A stretch of 64,000 nucleotides of DNA from an uncultured Eubacteriales bacterium (GCA_905199755.1 CAJKHT010000002.1:1-64000), one strand, 5' to 3'; shown: positions 1 to 8,450, numbered from the stretch's first letter. Numbers and translations: made by a program. Notes: a model not told the origin generated them from the letters alone.

Positions 1-112
1 GGGGGTGTTTGCGCAGCGTTGTCGCAGCATGGGTTGTTTAGTATGCCTTATTTTCTTGAAAACTGGAAGTACTTTTTTAAAAATAATTAAATATTTTTTA
101 TTTTAATTCAAA

Positions 113-154
113 AACACACCCCGTAAAATACATTTTTGTACCTCGGGGTGTGTT
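113..154 (-). terminator. Rho-independent terminator of the SASP gene
   Basis: An 11-bp perfect inverted repeat (AACACACCCCG at 113-123, its complement at 144-154) lies just downstream of the minus-strand SASP gene. A short A-run at 110-114 gives U residues on the transcript. The first 109 bases of the window hold nothing I recognise. Confidence 0.75.
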
Positions 155-181
155 CTGTTCTTTACCTTGGAATATACGATT

Positions 182-355
182 TTACTGATGATTCTTTTCG
201 TATTCCTCTACCATTTTCTTAACCATTCTGCCGCCGATTGAGCCTGCCTGCTTTGCTGTGAGATCACCGTTATAGCTGCTGCCCATGGTTACGCCCATTT
301 CCTTTGCCGCTTCCATTTTAAACTGTTCAAGTGCTGCTTTTTTACTCTTTGACAT
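182..355 (-). CDS. Alpha/beta-type small acid-soluble spore protein
   Basis: A 57-residue protein that should coat and protect DNA in dormant spores. It begins MSKSKKAALEQFKMEAAKEM and carries the family's signatures: a KEMGV segment in the position of the KELGV/GPR-protease site (residues 18-22), YNGDLTAKQAGSIGG (28-42) and a basic MVKKMVEEYEK tail. The length is typical of alpha/beta SASPs. The start is supported by AAGGAGATATGAAAA immediately before the ATG. It is monocistronic, with its own terminator. Transcription by sigma G is expected for the family, but I could not find a convincing sigma-G promoter. Confidence 0.93.
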   Translation of the reverse strand: MSKSKKAALEQFKMEAAKEMGVTMGSSYNGDLTAKQAGSIGGRMVKKMVEEYEKNHQ

Positions 356-460
356 TTTTCATATCTCCTTTTAAAAATAAGTTTTGTAAAAAGGTTTTAA
401 TTCCCTGCTCTTAATTTATCCGATTTGCAGAAAATTATTTATGTAAAATATTCCAAAGAG

Positions 461-493
461 AAAGCGGCAAAGCATTTTTTGCCTTGCCGCTTT
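461..493 (-). terminator. Terminator of pta-ackA
   Basis: Inverted repeat AAAGCGGCAA (461-470) / TTGCCGCTTT (484-493) lies 15 bases past the ackA stop on the minus strand. The following minus-strand sequence is T-rich. Confidence 0.7.
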
Positions 494-507
494 TTAATAT
501 ATACCGA

Positions 508-1707
508 TTACTTGCCTTCAACAATATTTTTTGTTTCGATTGCAATCATAAGTTCTTCGTTTGTGGGAATAACAAGAGTTTTTACTTTTGCGTCCTCTGC
601 CGAAATGTCAACGGTGCCTCTTGTATTGTTTTTGTCCGCATCCACCTTTACACCGAGATAATCGAGTCCGTCAATGATAAGGCTTCTTGTGTAGGAATCG
701 TTTTCACCGACACCTGCCGTGAACACAACAGCGTCAACACCGTTCATAACAGCGGCATATGCACCTATAAACTTCTTAACCTGATATGCGAACATATCAA
801 GAGCCAGCTTTGCACGCTCATTGCCTGCATCTGCCGCATCGCAGAGGTCTCTGAAATCGGACGATACACCCGAAATTCCCTGAACGCCGCTCTGCTTGTT
901 CATAAGAGTGTCAACCTCTTTTGCACTCATACCCTTATTTATAAGATATGTTACGACAGCCGGATCCATTGCACCGGTTCTTGTACCCATGGGGACACCA
1001 TCAAGCGGAGTAAATCCCATTGATGTGTCAACACACTTGCCGCCGTCAACAGCGCTTATTGACGATCCGTTGCCGAGATGACAGGTGATAAGCTTCAATT
1101 CCTCAGGCTTTTTGCCGAGAAGCTTTGCAGCCTCCTGTGCAACATACTTATGGCTCGTGCCGTGGAAGCCGTACTTTCTTATCGCATACTTTTCATAATA
1201 TTCATACGGCAGAGCATACATATATGCTTTTGACGGCATTGTCTGGTGGAATGCTGTGTCGAATACAGCCGTCATCGGAGTATCGGGCATGATTTTTCTG
1301 CATGCTTCAATACCGATAATATTCGGCGGATTGTGCAGCGGTGCAAGCGGAGTACACTTTTCGAGACCTTTTAATACCGCCTCGGTGATAAGACATGATT
1401 CGGTAAATTCCTCGCCGCCGTGTACCACTCTGTGACCTACGGCATCGATTTCGCTCATTGAGCTTATAACGCCGATTTCTTTATCGGTAAGCGCATCTAT
1501 AACCATCTGTATAGCATCGCCGTGATCCTTCATGGGCTTTTCGATTTTTACCTTATCTTTTCCCGAAATAACCGCAGTATGCTGAAGATTTGAACCGTCA
1601 ATACCGATTCTTTCGCAAAGTCCCTTTGCCATAACGCTCTTTGTATCCATATCAATAAGCTGATATTTCAATGATGAGCTTCCGGCATTTATAACCAATA
1701 TTTTCAT
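508..1707 (-). CDS. ackA: Acetate kinase
   Basis: Acetate kinase (399 residues, full length) converts acetyl phosphate plus ADP to acetate plus ATP in the cytoplasm, the substrate-level phosphorylation step of acetate fermentation. It starts MKILVINAGSSSLKYQLID, the N-terminal acetokinase signature. The second signature region is visible as YGFHGTSHKYV near residues 179-189. The glycine-rich HLGNGSSISAV and TGAMDPAVVTYL segments follow, and the ATPase-fold motif TAGVGEND lies near residue 330. It is 19 bases downstream of pta in the same direction, so the two form the classical Pta-AckA operon. PFOR at 50.5 kb would supply the acetyl-CoA. Confidence 0.97.
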   Translation of the reverse strand: MKILVINAGSSSLKYQLIDMDTKSVMAKGLCERIGIDGSNLQHTAVISGKDKVKIEKPMKDHGDAIQMVIDALTDKEIGVISSMSEIDAVGHRVVHGGEEFTESCLITEAVLKGLEKCTPLAPLHNPPNIIGIEACRKIMPDTPMTAVFDTAFHQTMPSKAYMYALPYEYYEKYAIRKYGFHGTSHKYVAQEAAKLLGKKPEELKLITCHLGNGSSISAVDGGKCVDTSMGFTPLDGVPMGTRTGAMDPAVVTYLINKGMSAKEVDTLMNKQSGVQGISGVSSDFRDLCDAADAGNERAKLALDMFAYQVKKFIGAYAAVMNGVDAVVFTAGVGENDSYTRSLIIDGLDYLGVKVDADKNNTRGTVDISAEDAKVKTLVIPTNEELMIAIETKNIVEGK

Positions 1708-1726
1708 ATTATTACATTCCTTTCAA

Positions 1727-2725
1727 TCAGTTGTTATTCTGCGCCTGGATAGCCGTTATTGCAACAACACCCGCAATATCCTCCGCAACGCAGCCTCTTG
1801 ACAAATCGTTTACAGGCTTTGCAATTCCCTGGAGAACAGGACCGTATGCTTCGCCCTTGCCGAGACGCTGTGCAAGCTTGTAGCCGATATTTCCGGCATC
1901 GAGGTTCGGGAATACCAGTACGTTCGCCTGTCCGGCAACGTTTGACTGCGGAGCCTTCTGCTTTGCAACCGTATCAACAATTGCCGCATCAAGCTGCAAT
2001 TCGCCGTCAATTGCAAGCTCGGGAGCCTTTTCCTTTGCAAGCCTTGTAGCCTCCTGCATCTTTGTAACAAGCTCGCTCTTTGCCGAGCCGTATGTGGAAT
2101 AAGAAAGCATCGCTATCTTAGGCTCGTCACAAATAAGCTGCTTATATGATTTTGCCGATGAAATTGCGATTTCCGAAACCTCGTCCGCATTCGGATCCTG
2201 ATTCAGTCCGCAGTCCGCAAAAATGAATGTTCCGTTGTTGCCGTATGTACAATCGGGAATATTTATGATGAAGAATGCACTTACAAGCTTTGTTCCCGGT
2301 GCGGTTTTAAGTATCTGCAATGCGGGACGGATAACGTTTGCCGAAGAATTTACCGCTCCCGCAACCATACCGTCGGCATCGCCCGTTTTAACCATCATGT
2401 TTCCGTAATAAAGCGGATCCTTTACTGTTTCTCTCGCCTGTTCTATCGTCACACCCTTTTTCTTTCTGAGTTCCGCAAACAGCTGTGCATATTCCTCGTT
2501 CCCAAGCTCGGGATTGATTATCTCGATACCGTCTATATCAAGCTTTTCGGCAGCTGCTATAGCCTTTATTTTCTCGGGATTACCCAAAAGTATATTTTTT
2601 GCGTAGCCTTCCTTTTTAACAATTGCCGCACACTGAATTGTTCTCAGCTCCTCGCCCTCCGCAAGTACAATTGTTTTAATATTTTCTTTCGCTCTCTTTT
2701 TCAGATTTTCAATAAATTCACTCAT
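1727..2725 (-). CDS. pta: Phosphate acetyltransferase
   Basis: Phosphotransacetylase (332 residues, the short single-domain form) converts acetyl-CoA plus phosphate to acetyl phosphate plus CoA. Family hallmarks are KNILLGNPEKI near residue 38, the MVKTGDADGMVAGAVNS segment near 110-127, and the C-terminal NVLVFPNLDAGNIGYKLAQR segment around residues 268-287. It is the first gene of the pta-ackA operon, behind a strong sigma-A-like promoter at 2779-2807. The ATG follows an AAGGAG Shine-Dalgarno sequence by about seven bases. Confidence 0.97.
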   Translation of the reverse strand: MSEFIENLKKRAKENIKTIVLAEGEELRTIQCAAIVKKEGYAKNILLGNPEKIKAIAAAEKLDIDGIEIINPELGNEEYAQLFAELRKKKGVTIEQARETVKDPLYYGNMMVKTGDADGMVAGAVNSSANVIRPALQILKTAPGTKLVSAFFIINIPDCTYGNNGTFIFADCGLNQDPNADEVSEIAISSAKSYKQLICDEPKIAMLSYSTYGSAKSELVTKMQEATRLAKEKAPELAIDGELQLDAAIVDTVAKQKAPQSNVAGQANVLVFPNLDAGNIGYKLAQRLGKGEAYGPVLQGIAKPVNDLSRGCVAEDIAGVVAITAIQAQNNN

Positions 2726-2778
2726 TATGCAAGCTCCTTCATAATAAAATTAACAAAATACAAAAACTGTCAGAATAC

Positions 2779-2807
2779 ATTATAATACTATTTAATTTAT
2801 TTTTCAA
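2779..2807 (-). promoter_or_regulatory. Sigma-A-type promoter of pta-ackA
   Basis: On the minus strand, TTGAAA (2802-2807) is followed after 17 bases by TATAAT (2779-2784), with the predicted start near 2772. A TTGTTAA half of a Rex-like box lies downstream without its partner half, so I do not call an operator. Confidence 0.75.
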
Positions 2808-2936
2808 GGATATTTTTAATAAAAAGCCAAAAAAATTCAAAAAAATACGTTTTCTTAAAAAGTAACGTTTATAATGAAGTTTACATAATATATATTACAC
2901 CTCATTAAATAACTGCGGAAAGGAATGATTGCGGTC

Positions 2937-4028
2937 ATGGCGGATATAAGCCTGTGCATGATAGTGAAAAACGAAGAGGCGGTTCTCGGCCGCTGTCTTG
3001 ACAGTGTGAAAGGAATATTTGATGAAATAATCATCACGGATACGGGTTCTTCGGACAGGACACGCGATATTGCGCTGTCATATACGGATAAGGTGTTTGA
3101 TTTTGAGTGGATTGACGATTTTTCGGCGGCGAGAAATTACTCGTTTTCAAAAGCATCATGCTCATACTGCATGTGGCTCGATGCCGATGATATTCTTACA
3201 CCCGAAGCGGCTGAGGAGCTGATAAAGCTTAAAAATGAGCTTAACTCCGCGGTTGACGTGGTTATGATGCGGTATGACACAGCATTTGACGAGCACGGCG
3301 ATACGGTATTTTTTTATTACCGCGAGAGAATTGTGCGAAACCGTCCCGATTACCGCTGGGAGGGTGAAATTCATGAGGCGATTGTTCCGCACGGAAACAT
3401 AATATATTCCGACATTGCAGTAACACACCGAAAAGAAAAAGAGTCCGATGCCGACAGAAACATAAAAATATTTGAAAAAATTATTAAAACAGGCAAACCG
3501 CTTTCGGCACGGCATAAATTTTATTATGCAAACGAGCTGTATTATCACGGCAGATATGAGGATGCCGTTAAAATGTACAATATGTTTCTTGAATGCAGTG
3601 ACGGCTGGGTTGAGAACAGAATTGACGCCTGCCGCATGCTCTCATACTGCTTTGACGGCATCGGGGATAAGGGAAACGCTCTGAATATTCTTTTTAAAAG
3701 CTTTGCATATGATGCTCCGCGTGCGGAAATATGCTGCGAAATCGGCAGACACTTTATTGAAAAAGAAAATTACACGGCAGCGGTCTTTTGGTATGAAACT
3801 GCAGCAGGGCTGCCGTATCGTCCGCAATCCGGCGGATTTGTCATATCCGACTGCTACGGATACATTCCGTATATGCAGCTTTGTGTATGCTATGACCGCA
3901 TGGGCGAATACGAAAAAGCATATGAATATAATGAAAAAGCCGCCGCGCTTAAGCCAACCTCCGAAGCGGCAGCCCGGAACAGACTGTATTTTGAAGGTCT
4001 TAAGATCGTTTCGGCTAATATTACTTAG
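2937..4028 (+). CDS. Family 2 glycosyltransferase with C-terminal TPR-like repeats
   Basis: GT-A fold glycosyltransferase. The N-terminal ~200 residues contain the nucleotide-binding start ISLCMIVKNEEAVLGRCLDS, TDTGSSDRT and the DxD-type WLDADD metal/UDP-sugar motif near residue 78. The second half is helical and TPR-like (for example MGEYEKAYEYNEKAAALKP near the end). I prefer the ATG at 2937 (protein MADISL, 363 residues) over the in-frame ATG at 2925, because the AAAGGA sequence directly abuts the latter. It is 41 bases upstream of the collagen-like gene and in the same direction. Glycosylation of that Thr-rich protein is therefore a reasonable inference, as in the exosporium BclA system. 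The acceptor and sugar are not visible from sequence. Confidence 0.85.
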   Translation: MADISLCMIVKNEEAVLGRCLDSVKGIFDEIIITDTGSSDRTRDIALSYTDKVFDFEWIDDFSAARNYSFSKASCSYCMWLDADDILTPEAAEELIKLKNELNSAVDVVMMRYDTAFDEHGDTVFFYYRERIVRNRPDYRWEGEIHEAIVPHGNIIYSDIAVTHRKEKESDADRNIKIFEKIIKTGKPLSARHKFYYANELYYHGRYEDAVKMYNMFLECSDGWVENRIDACRMLSYCFDGIGDKGNALNILFKSFAYDAPRAEICCEIGRHFIEKENYTAAVFWYETAAGLPYRPQSGGFVISDCYGYIPYMQLCVCYDRMGEYEKAYEYNEKAAALKPTSEAAARNRLYFEGLKIVSANIT

Positions 4029-4069
4029 GAATATTCAGTATTCCGATAACTAAAAAGGAGAGACAAAAA

Positions 4070-5038
4070 ATGAGTTGTAATAATGATTATGTATTTTTAG
4101 GCGATGTTGCGGCAGAACGCAGAAGATGCTGCTGCCGTCCCTGTCCTCCGCCGTTTCCTCCGGGCATAACCGGGCCGACCGGTGCAACGGGAGCTACAGG
4201 CGCAACAGGTCCGACTGGTCCGACTGGCGCTGACGGCGCAACAGGTCCGACTGGTCCGACTGGCGCTGACGGCGCAACAGGTGCTACGGGTGCAGCAGGC
4301 GCTACAGGTCCAACTGGTGCAACAGGTCCGACTGGCGCGGCAGGCGCTGACGGCGCAACAGGCGCTGACGGTGTGACAGGTGCTACCGGTCCAACAGGTC
4401 CGACTGGCGCGGCAGGCGCTGACGGCGCAACAGGCGCTACGGGTGCGACAGGCGCTACGGGTGCGACAGGCGCAACGGGTCCGACTGGTGCTACTGGTGC
4501 TACTGGTGCGACAGGCGCAACGGGTCCGACTGGTGCTACTGGTGCTACCGGTCCAACAGGTCCGACCGGCGCATCTTCTTCCTCCGGTGAATTGGTGCGG
4601 AACGGAACAATGGAGGCATTTACGGGAACTGTCCCGACAGGCTGGACAACAAGCGATTCGTCATTGGTATCAAAAACCACCGATACGGATAATATTCATT
4701 CCGGTGTCTCGGCGGTTAAGCTGCAAAACGGAGCAACACTTTCGCAGACCATTGCAATTTCCGGCGGATTATTTTACAGATTAGGCTTTTTTGCAATGGC
4801 AAAAGGCAGCCAAACAAGCCTGACTGCCACTGTAACCTTCTATAATTCCTCATCGGCGGCTACTGTGGCACTCACCATTCCGATAACATTTAACACCACA
4901 AACGGTGATTATTCCTACTATACCGCAATAACCACAATTGCCGCTCCCGACATTGTGAGCGCAAGAATAGATTTCAGAGCAACGACAGGAGCAAATCAGA
5001 ACATCTATATTGATGATGTATCATTGGCGGTATCATAA
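4070..5038 (+). CDS. Collagen-like (Gly-X-Thr) surface protein, BclA-like
   Basis: A 322-residue protein in three parts. The short head (1-31) is rich in Arg, Cys and Pro (RRRCCCRPCPPPFPPG). Residues 32-168 form about 45 uninterrupted Gly-X-Y triplets (GPT, GAT, GAD, GAA), predicting a collagen triple helix with many Thr glycosylation sites. The C-terminal ~150 residues form a beta-rich domain (NGTMEAF..TGWTTSDSS..IYIDDVSLAV) resembling a CBM4/9-type jelly roll. No Sec signal peptide is visible, as is usual for spore-surface collagen-like proteins that are deposited from the mother cell. The Shine-Dalgarno sequence AAAAAGGAGAG is strong. An exosporium or spore-coat filament is the best guess, by architecture only. 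Confidence 0.85.
   Translation: MSCNNDYVFLGDVAAERRRCCCRPCPPPFPPGITGPTGATGATGATGPTGPTGADGATGPTGPTGADGATGATGAAGATGPTGATGPTGAAGADGATGADGVTGATGPTGPTGAAGADGATGATGATGATGATGATGPTGATGATGATGATGPTGATGATGPTGPTGASSSSGELVRNGTMEAFTGTVPTGWTTSDSSLVSKTTDTDNIHSGVSAVKLQNGATLSQTIAISGGLFYRLGFFAMAKGSQTSLTATVTFYNSSSAATVALTIPITFNTTNGDYSYYTAITTIAAPDIVSARIDFRATTGANQNIYIDDVSLAVS
4163..4573 (+). repeat. Tandem 9-bp collagen triplet repeat tract
   Basis: About 410 bases made of GGX-CCG/GCT-ACT/ACA type units coding Gly-Pro-Thr, Gly-Ala-Thr, Gly-Ala-Asp and Gly-Ala-Ala. Longer internal duplications such as the GGCGCTGACGGCGCAACAGG unit recur several times. The tract should be prone to slippage and length variation between strains. 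Confidence 0.9.
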
Positions 5039-5046
5039 ATAAACGG

Positions 5047-5077
5047 GAGGACTGCCGTATTCTGTACGGCAGTCCTC
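5047..5077 (+). terminator. Hairpin terminator after the collagen-like gene
   Basis: A 13-bp perfect stem, GAGGACTGCCGTA (5047-5059) with its complement at 5065-5077, has a 5-base loop. The following T-run is very short (TT), so termination may be partial. The next promoter starts at the very next base. Confidence 0.6.
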
Positions 5078-5106
5078 TTGACATAACCGCAAAACAGACT
5101 TATAAT
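5078..5106 (+). promoter_or_regulatory. Consensus sigma-A promoter for the HAD-malQ pair
   Basis: TTGACA (5078-5083), a 17-base spacer and TATAAT (5101-5106) match both consensus boxes perfectly. The predicted start near 5113 is 27 bases before the HAD gene. Confidence 0.88.
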
Positions 5107-5139
5107 ATTACATATAATTCATTACCAAGGAGTTTTTTT

Positions 5140-5787
5140 ATGAAAGCAGTAATATTCGACCTGGACGGGACGCTTACAAACACGCTTGACGCAATAGCGC
5201 ATTTCGGAAATCTGTCGCTTGCGGCAAACGGCTTCGGAGTAATCGAAAAGGACAAATATAAATATCTTGTCGGTGACGGACGCGTGCTGCTTATTCACCG
5301 CATGCTCAAATGCTTCGATGCCGACACGGACGAAAACTACGAAAAGGTTGCCGCTGTTTACGACAGGCATTACGAAGCCGATCCGATGTATATGACGGAC
5401 GCATATGACGGCATGAGAGAAATAGTTGCAAAGCTCAGGGCATCGGGCATAAAGACGGCTGTTTGTTCAAACAAGCCGGATAATGTCGTAAATGATGTCG
5501 TAAAAAAGGTATTCGGTGAAAATTCTTTTGATTACGTATGCGGAGTACGCGAGGGCATGCCGACAAAGCCCGATCCCGCGGCGGCGCTTGAAATTGCACG
5601 TTTTCTCGGTGTGAAGCCGGAGGAGTGCATTTTTACGGGAGACACGTCTGTTGACATGAACACGGCAAAAAACGCGGGTATGACCTCGGTCGGAGTGCTT
5701 TGGGGCTTCCGTGACCGTGCGGAGCTTGAGGCGGCAGGCGCAATGCATATAATTTCATCTCCGTCCGAATACCTGAAATATATCTGA
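5140..5787 (+). CDS. HAD-family phosphatase (phosphoglycolate phosphatase-like)
   Basis: A 215-residue haloacid-dehalogenase superfamily hydrolase. Motif I is FDLDGTLTNTLDA at residues 5-17 (nucleophile Asp7, general acid Asp9). Motif II is VCSNKPD near residue 108. Motif III/IV is TGDTSVDMNTAKNAG near residue 166. The helical cap between residues 15 and 80 puts it in subfamily I with Gph/PGP-type enzymes. Substrate specificity cannot be read from sequence. Close coupling to malQ (14 bases) hints at sugar-phosphate turnover, which is inference. A good AAGGAG site precedes the ATG. Confidence 0.88.
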   Translation: MKAVIFDLDGTLTNTLDAIAHFGNLSLAANGFGVIEKDKYKYLVGDGRVLLIHRMLKCFDADTDENYEKVAAVYDRHYEADPMYMTDAYDGMREIVAKLRASGIKTAVCSNKPDNVVNDVVKKVFGENSFDYVCGVREGMPTKPDPAAALEIARFLGVKPEECIFTGDTSVDMNTAKNAGMTSVGVLWGFRDRAELEAAGAMHIISSPSEYLKYI

Positions 5788-5801
5788 TTGGAGGAATAAA
5801 A

Positions 5802-7283
5802 ATGAGAGCAAGCGGCATACTTATGCACATTTCATCGCTTTCGTCCGAGTACGGAATCGGAACACTGGGAAAAGATGCATATAAATTCGCGGACTTTCTG
5901 CACGAAGCAAAGCAGTCATACTGGCAGATACTGCCCGTTTGTCCGACAAGCTACGGCGACTCGCCTTATCAGTCGTTCGCCAGCCGTGCCGGAAACCCGT
6001 ACTTTATTGATTTAGACATGCTCTGTGAGGAAGGACTGCTCAAAAAGAGCGAGTATTCGGAAATCACATGGGAATATGAAAAAAACAAGGTTGACTATTC
6101 AAACATGTACGATAAGCGGTTTTCCGTACTCAAAAAAGCGTTTGAACGCTTTAAAGGCACGGATATGAGCGAATTTAACCGTTTTCTTGACGAAAACGAA
6201 AACTGGATTTCAAATTACGGACTTTTCATGTCCGTAAAATCCGCAAACGGCGGCAAGCCGTGGTTTGAATGGGAAAACGGCTTGAAAACACGCGATCCGC
6301 ACAGTCTCTGGCTTTGGAAATCCGCGCATGAGGACGAGGTGATGTTCTGGGAATTTTTGCAGTTTAAATTTTTCGGTCAGTGGCACAAGCTGAAAGAATA
6401 TGTAAATTCACTCGGAATAAAAATCATAGGCGACATTCCCATATACACCGCTCTTGACAGCATGGACGTATGGGTTTCGCCCGATTTGTTCGACCTTGAC
6501 GACGCACTTATGCCGCGTATCGTTGCAGGCTGTCCGCCGGACGGTTTCTCAAAAACGGGGCAGCTCTGGGGCAACCCGATTTATAACTGGGAACAGCACA
6601 AAAACACAGGCTACGGCTGGTGGATTAACCGATTGGGTGCGTCATTCGATTGCTTTGATATAGTGCGCATAGACCATTTCCGCGGCTTTGACGAATACTA
6701 CGCAATCCCGTTCGGTGACAAAACCGCCGAACACGGCTCATGGCTGAAAGGACCGGGAATTGAATTTTTTGATTTCATGAAACAGCATTTCGGCACACTG
6801 CCGATAATTGCGGAGGATTTGGGATTTTTAACGCCGTCCGTCATTGAAATGCTGGAAAAATCGGGTTTTCCGGGAATGAAAGTGCTTGAATTTGCATTCA
6901 ATCCCGACGAGCCGAGCAGCTATCTGCCCTACAATTACGACAAAAACTGCGTTGTATATGCCGGTACACATGATAATGACACACTTATCGGCTGGAAGAA
7001 CAGCTCCGATAAACGCGAAATACAATTTTGCAAAAAATATTTTGATATAAGCGATAATGACGATTTTGTATGGTCGTTTATAAAGCAGACCTTTGCATGT
7101 GTCGGAGATACGGTGATTATTCAGATGCAGGACTATCTTGAGCTTGACTCGGACGCACGCATGAACACACCGTCCACCGCATCGGGCAACTGGAGGTGGC
7201 GCGCACCGAAAAGAGCGTTTACAAAACGTCTTGCCGAAAAAATTGCGGATATTACCGATACATACGGCAGAGCACCGAAGTAA
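5802..7283 (+). CDS. malQ: 4-alpha-glucanotransferase (GH77)
   Basis: Amylomaltase, 493 residues, full length. It transfers alpha-1,4-glucan segments and releases glucose during maltodextrin or glycogen metabolism in the cytoplasm. GH77 hallmarks are ILPVCPTSYGDSPYQSF near residue 46, GDIPIYTALDSMDVW near 211, the PPDGFSKTGQLWGNPIYNW loop near 247, the nucleophile-bearing RIDHFRGFDEYY near 290, AEDLGFLTPSV near 335, and THDNDTLIGW near 389. The GGAGGAATAAAAATG start region is unambiguous. It is the second gene of the HAD-malQ transcript and converges on holB. Confidence 0.96.
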   Translation: MRASGILMHISSLSSEYGIGTLGKDAYKFADFLHEAKQSYWQILPVCPTSYGDSPYQSFASRAGNPYFIDLDMLCEEGLLKKSEYSEITWEYEKNKVDYSNMYDKRFSVLKKAFERFKGTDMSEFNRFLDENENWISNYGLFMSVKSANGGKPWFEWENGLKTRDPHSLWLWKSAHEDEVMFWEFLQFKFFGQWHKLKEYVNSLGIKIIGDIPIYTALDSMDVWVSPDLFDLDDALMPRIVAGCPPDGFSKTGQLWGNPIYNWEQHKNTGYGWWINRLGASFDCFDIVRIDHFRGFDEYYAIPFGDKTAEHGSWLKGPGIEFFDFMKQHFGTLPIIAEDLGFLTPSVIEMLEKSGFPGMKVLEFAFNPDEPSSYLPYNYDKNCVVYAGTHDNDTLIGWKNSSDKREIQFCKKYFDISDNDDFVWSFIKQTFACVGDTVIIQMQDYLELDSDARMNTPSTASGNWRWRAPKRAFTKRLAEKIADITDTYGRAPK

Positions 7284-7286
7284 AAA

Positions 7287-7396
7287 AAGGGATGTAAAAA
7301 AACTTTGCCTCTCGGCGTATATACATACGCTTTCTGGTATCCCAAAACTAAAGTTTTGACTCAGTTTGTTAATTCCAAAGCTTTTTCCTATCCCTT
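7287..7396. repeat. Inverted-repeat-bounded structured intergenic element (site A)
   Basis: The 130-base gap between convergent malQ and holB is almost filled by a 110-bp element. Its 21-base ends (7287-7307 and 7376-7396) are inverted repeats matching at 17 of 21 positions and begin AAGGGAT. Inside are two perfect 6-bp hairpins: GCGTAT/ATACGC at 7315-7330 and CAAAAC/GTTTTG at 7343-7358. The layout is a closing stem around two stem-loops, as in the element at 54075-54276. It may serve as a bidirectional terminator, or be a decayed small mobile or RNA element. Confidence 0.6.
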
Positions 7397-7413
7397 GAAA
7401 AAGCTAAGGCTGT

Positions 7414-8403
7414 TTAAATCCTTATTGCCAGCGCACATCTGAGTATTGCCGCGCTCTGCTTCACGGAGCGGCTGAGCATATCCTTTGCCGTAAGGATTTC
7501 CCCTACCGCCTTAACGGGCAGTCTTTCGTCCGTTAAGGCGGCAATTCTTCTTAACATTTCGGCTTTATCGGTATTTATTATATTCCCCGTTTCTCCGCAC
7601 TGTATGACGGTTATGTCACGCAGATATGAGATGAAAAAATCAAGCAGCAAATCGGTGCTGTCACTGTTTTGCGAAAAAAAGTCCTGCACCTTGAATGCGT
7701 CCGCGGTGTTTGCCGACAAAAGCTTCGGTATCACATCAAGCGTTTTTTTGCGCAGCTCCTCAAAGCTTTCGTTTTCTATTATCTTTTCCGCCTCGCCGGG
7801 TATTCCTCCGCAGTACTTTGCAAGAAACCCTATTCTGTTTCTTTCCTCAGGATACTTCTTTAAAAGATATTCTTCCGTTATTTTATCGGACACGGGCGGA
7901 AAATGAATAAGCTCGGCACGCGAAAGCACAGTCTGCAAAAGCGATGCACTGTTGTTTACTATTATGATAAACACCGCATAGGAGGGCGGTTCTTCAAGAG
8001 TTTTCAGAAATGCATTCTGCGCTTCGGGAGTCATCAGATCGCCCTCATCTATAATATAAACCTTATGCGGAGCATTAAACGGCTTTATCTGCGCGTCCTT
8101 TACCGCCTTGCGTATCGGCTCTATTCCGAGAGTTTTTTTCAGCTTTCCGTTTTCCTTTTCACGCTCAACATGATATATATCGGGATTTGTTCCGGCGCTC
8201 GATTCGTCGCAGGAGCGGCACGAGCCGCACGGTGCAACCTCTGTGTTCAGGCACGTCAGCGCCGCCGCAAACAATTCTGCGCTTATATGGCGGTGCAGTC
8301 CCTGCGCACCCTCGAAAATATACGCGTGCGAATTTGTACCCTTATGCACACTGTCAATAAGCGTGCGCATTATATTTTCATGAAATGTTGAGTAACCGTA
8401 CAT
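7414..8403 (-). CDS. holB: DNA polymerase III delta' subunit
   Basis: Clamp-loader delta' subunit, 329 residues, part of the replisome complex that loads the beta clamp. AAA+ features are the N-terminal FHENIMRTLIDSVHKGTNSH region, the four-cysteine zinc module CLNTEVAPCGSCRSC near residues 49-63, the Walker-B-like VYIIDEGDLMTPEAQNAFLK near 112-131, and LKTLEEPPSYAVFI. The P-loop position reads GAQGLHRH, so it lacks GK[ST], consistent with a non-ATPase delta'. The sensor-1 SRC motif reads SRAE, without the usual Cys. The usual downstream partner yaaT/ricT is not adjacent here but lies at 63.4 kb. Confidence 0.88.
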   Translation of the reverse strand: MYGYSTFHENIMRTLIDSVHKGTNSHAYIFEGAQGLHRHISAELFAAALTCLNTEVAPCGSCRSCDESSAGTNPDIYHVEREKENGKLKKTLGIEPIRKAVKDAQIKPFNAPHKVYIIDEGDLMTPEAQNAFLKTLEEPPSYAVFIIIVNNSASLLQTVLSRAELIHFPPVSDKITEEYLLKKYPEERNRIGFLAKYCGGIPGEAEKIIENESFEELRKKTLDVIPKLLSANTADAFKVQDFFSQNSDSTDLLLDFFISYLRDITVIQCGETGNIINTDKAEMLRRIAALTDERLPVKAVGEILTAKDMLSRSVKQSAAILRCALAIRI

Positions 8404-8450
8404 AGCCCAACGTCCCTCCCCGTTCTTTTAAAAAGCCTTTCATTACGTAT

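Noticed and set aside
2735..2760. TTGTTAA half-site in the pta leader as a Rex box
   Set aside because: The partner half TTAACAA is absent at the required 4-base spacing.
4087..4680. Long minus-strand reading frame rich in Ala-Pro-Val opposite the collagen-like gene
   Set aside because: It is a by-product of the GC-biased 9-bp Gly-X-Thr repeats. The plus-strand frame has a start site, head and tail domains, while the antisense frame has no ribosome site or globular part.
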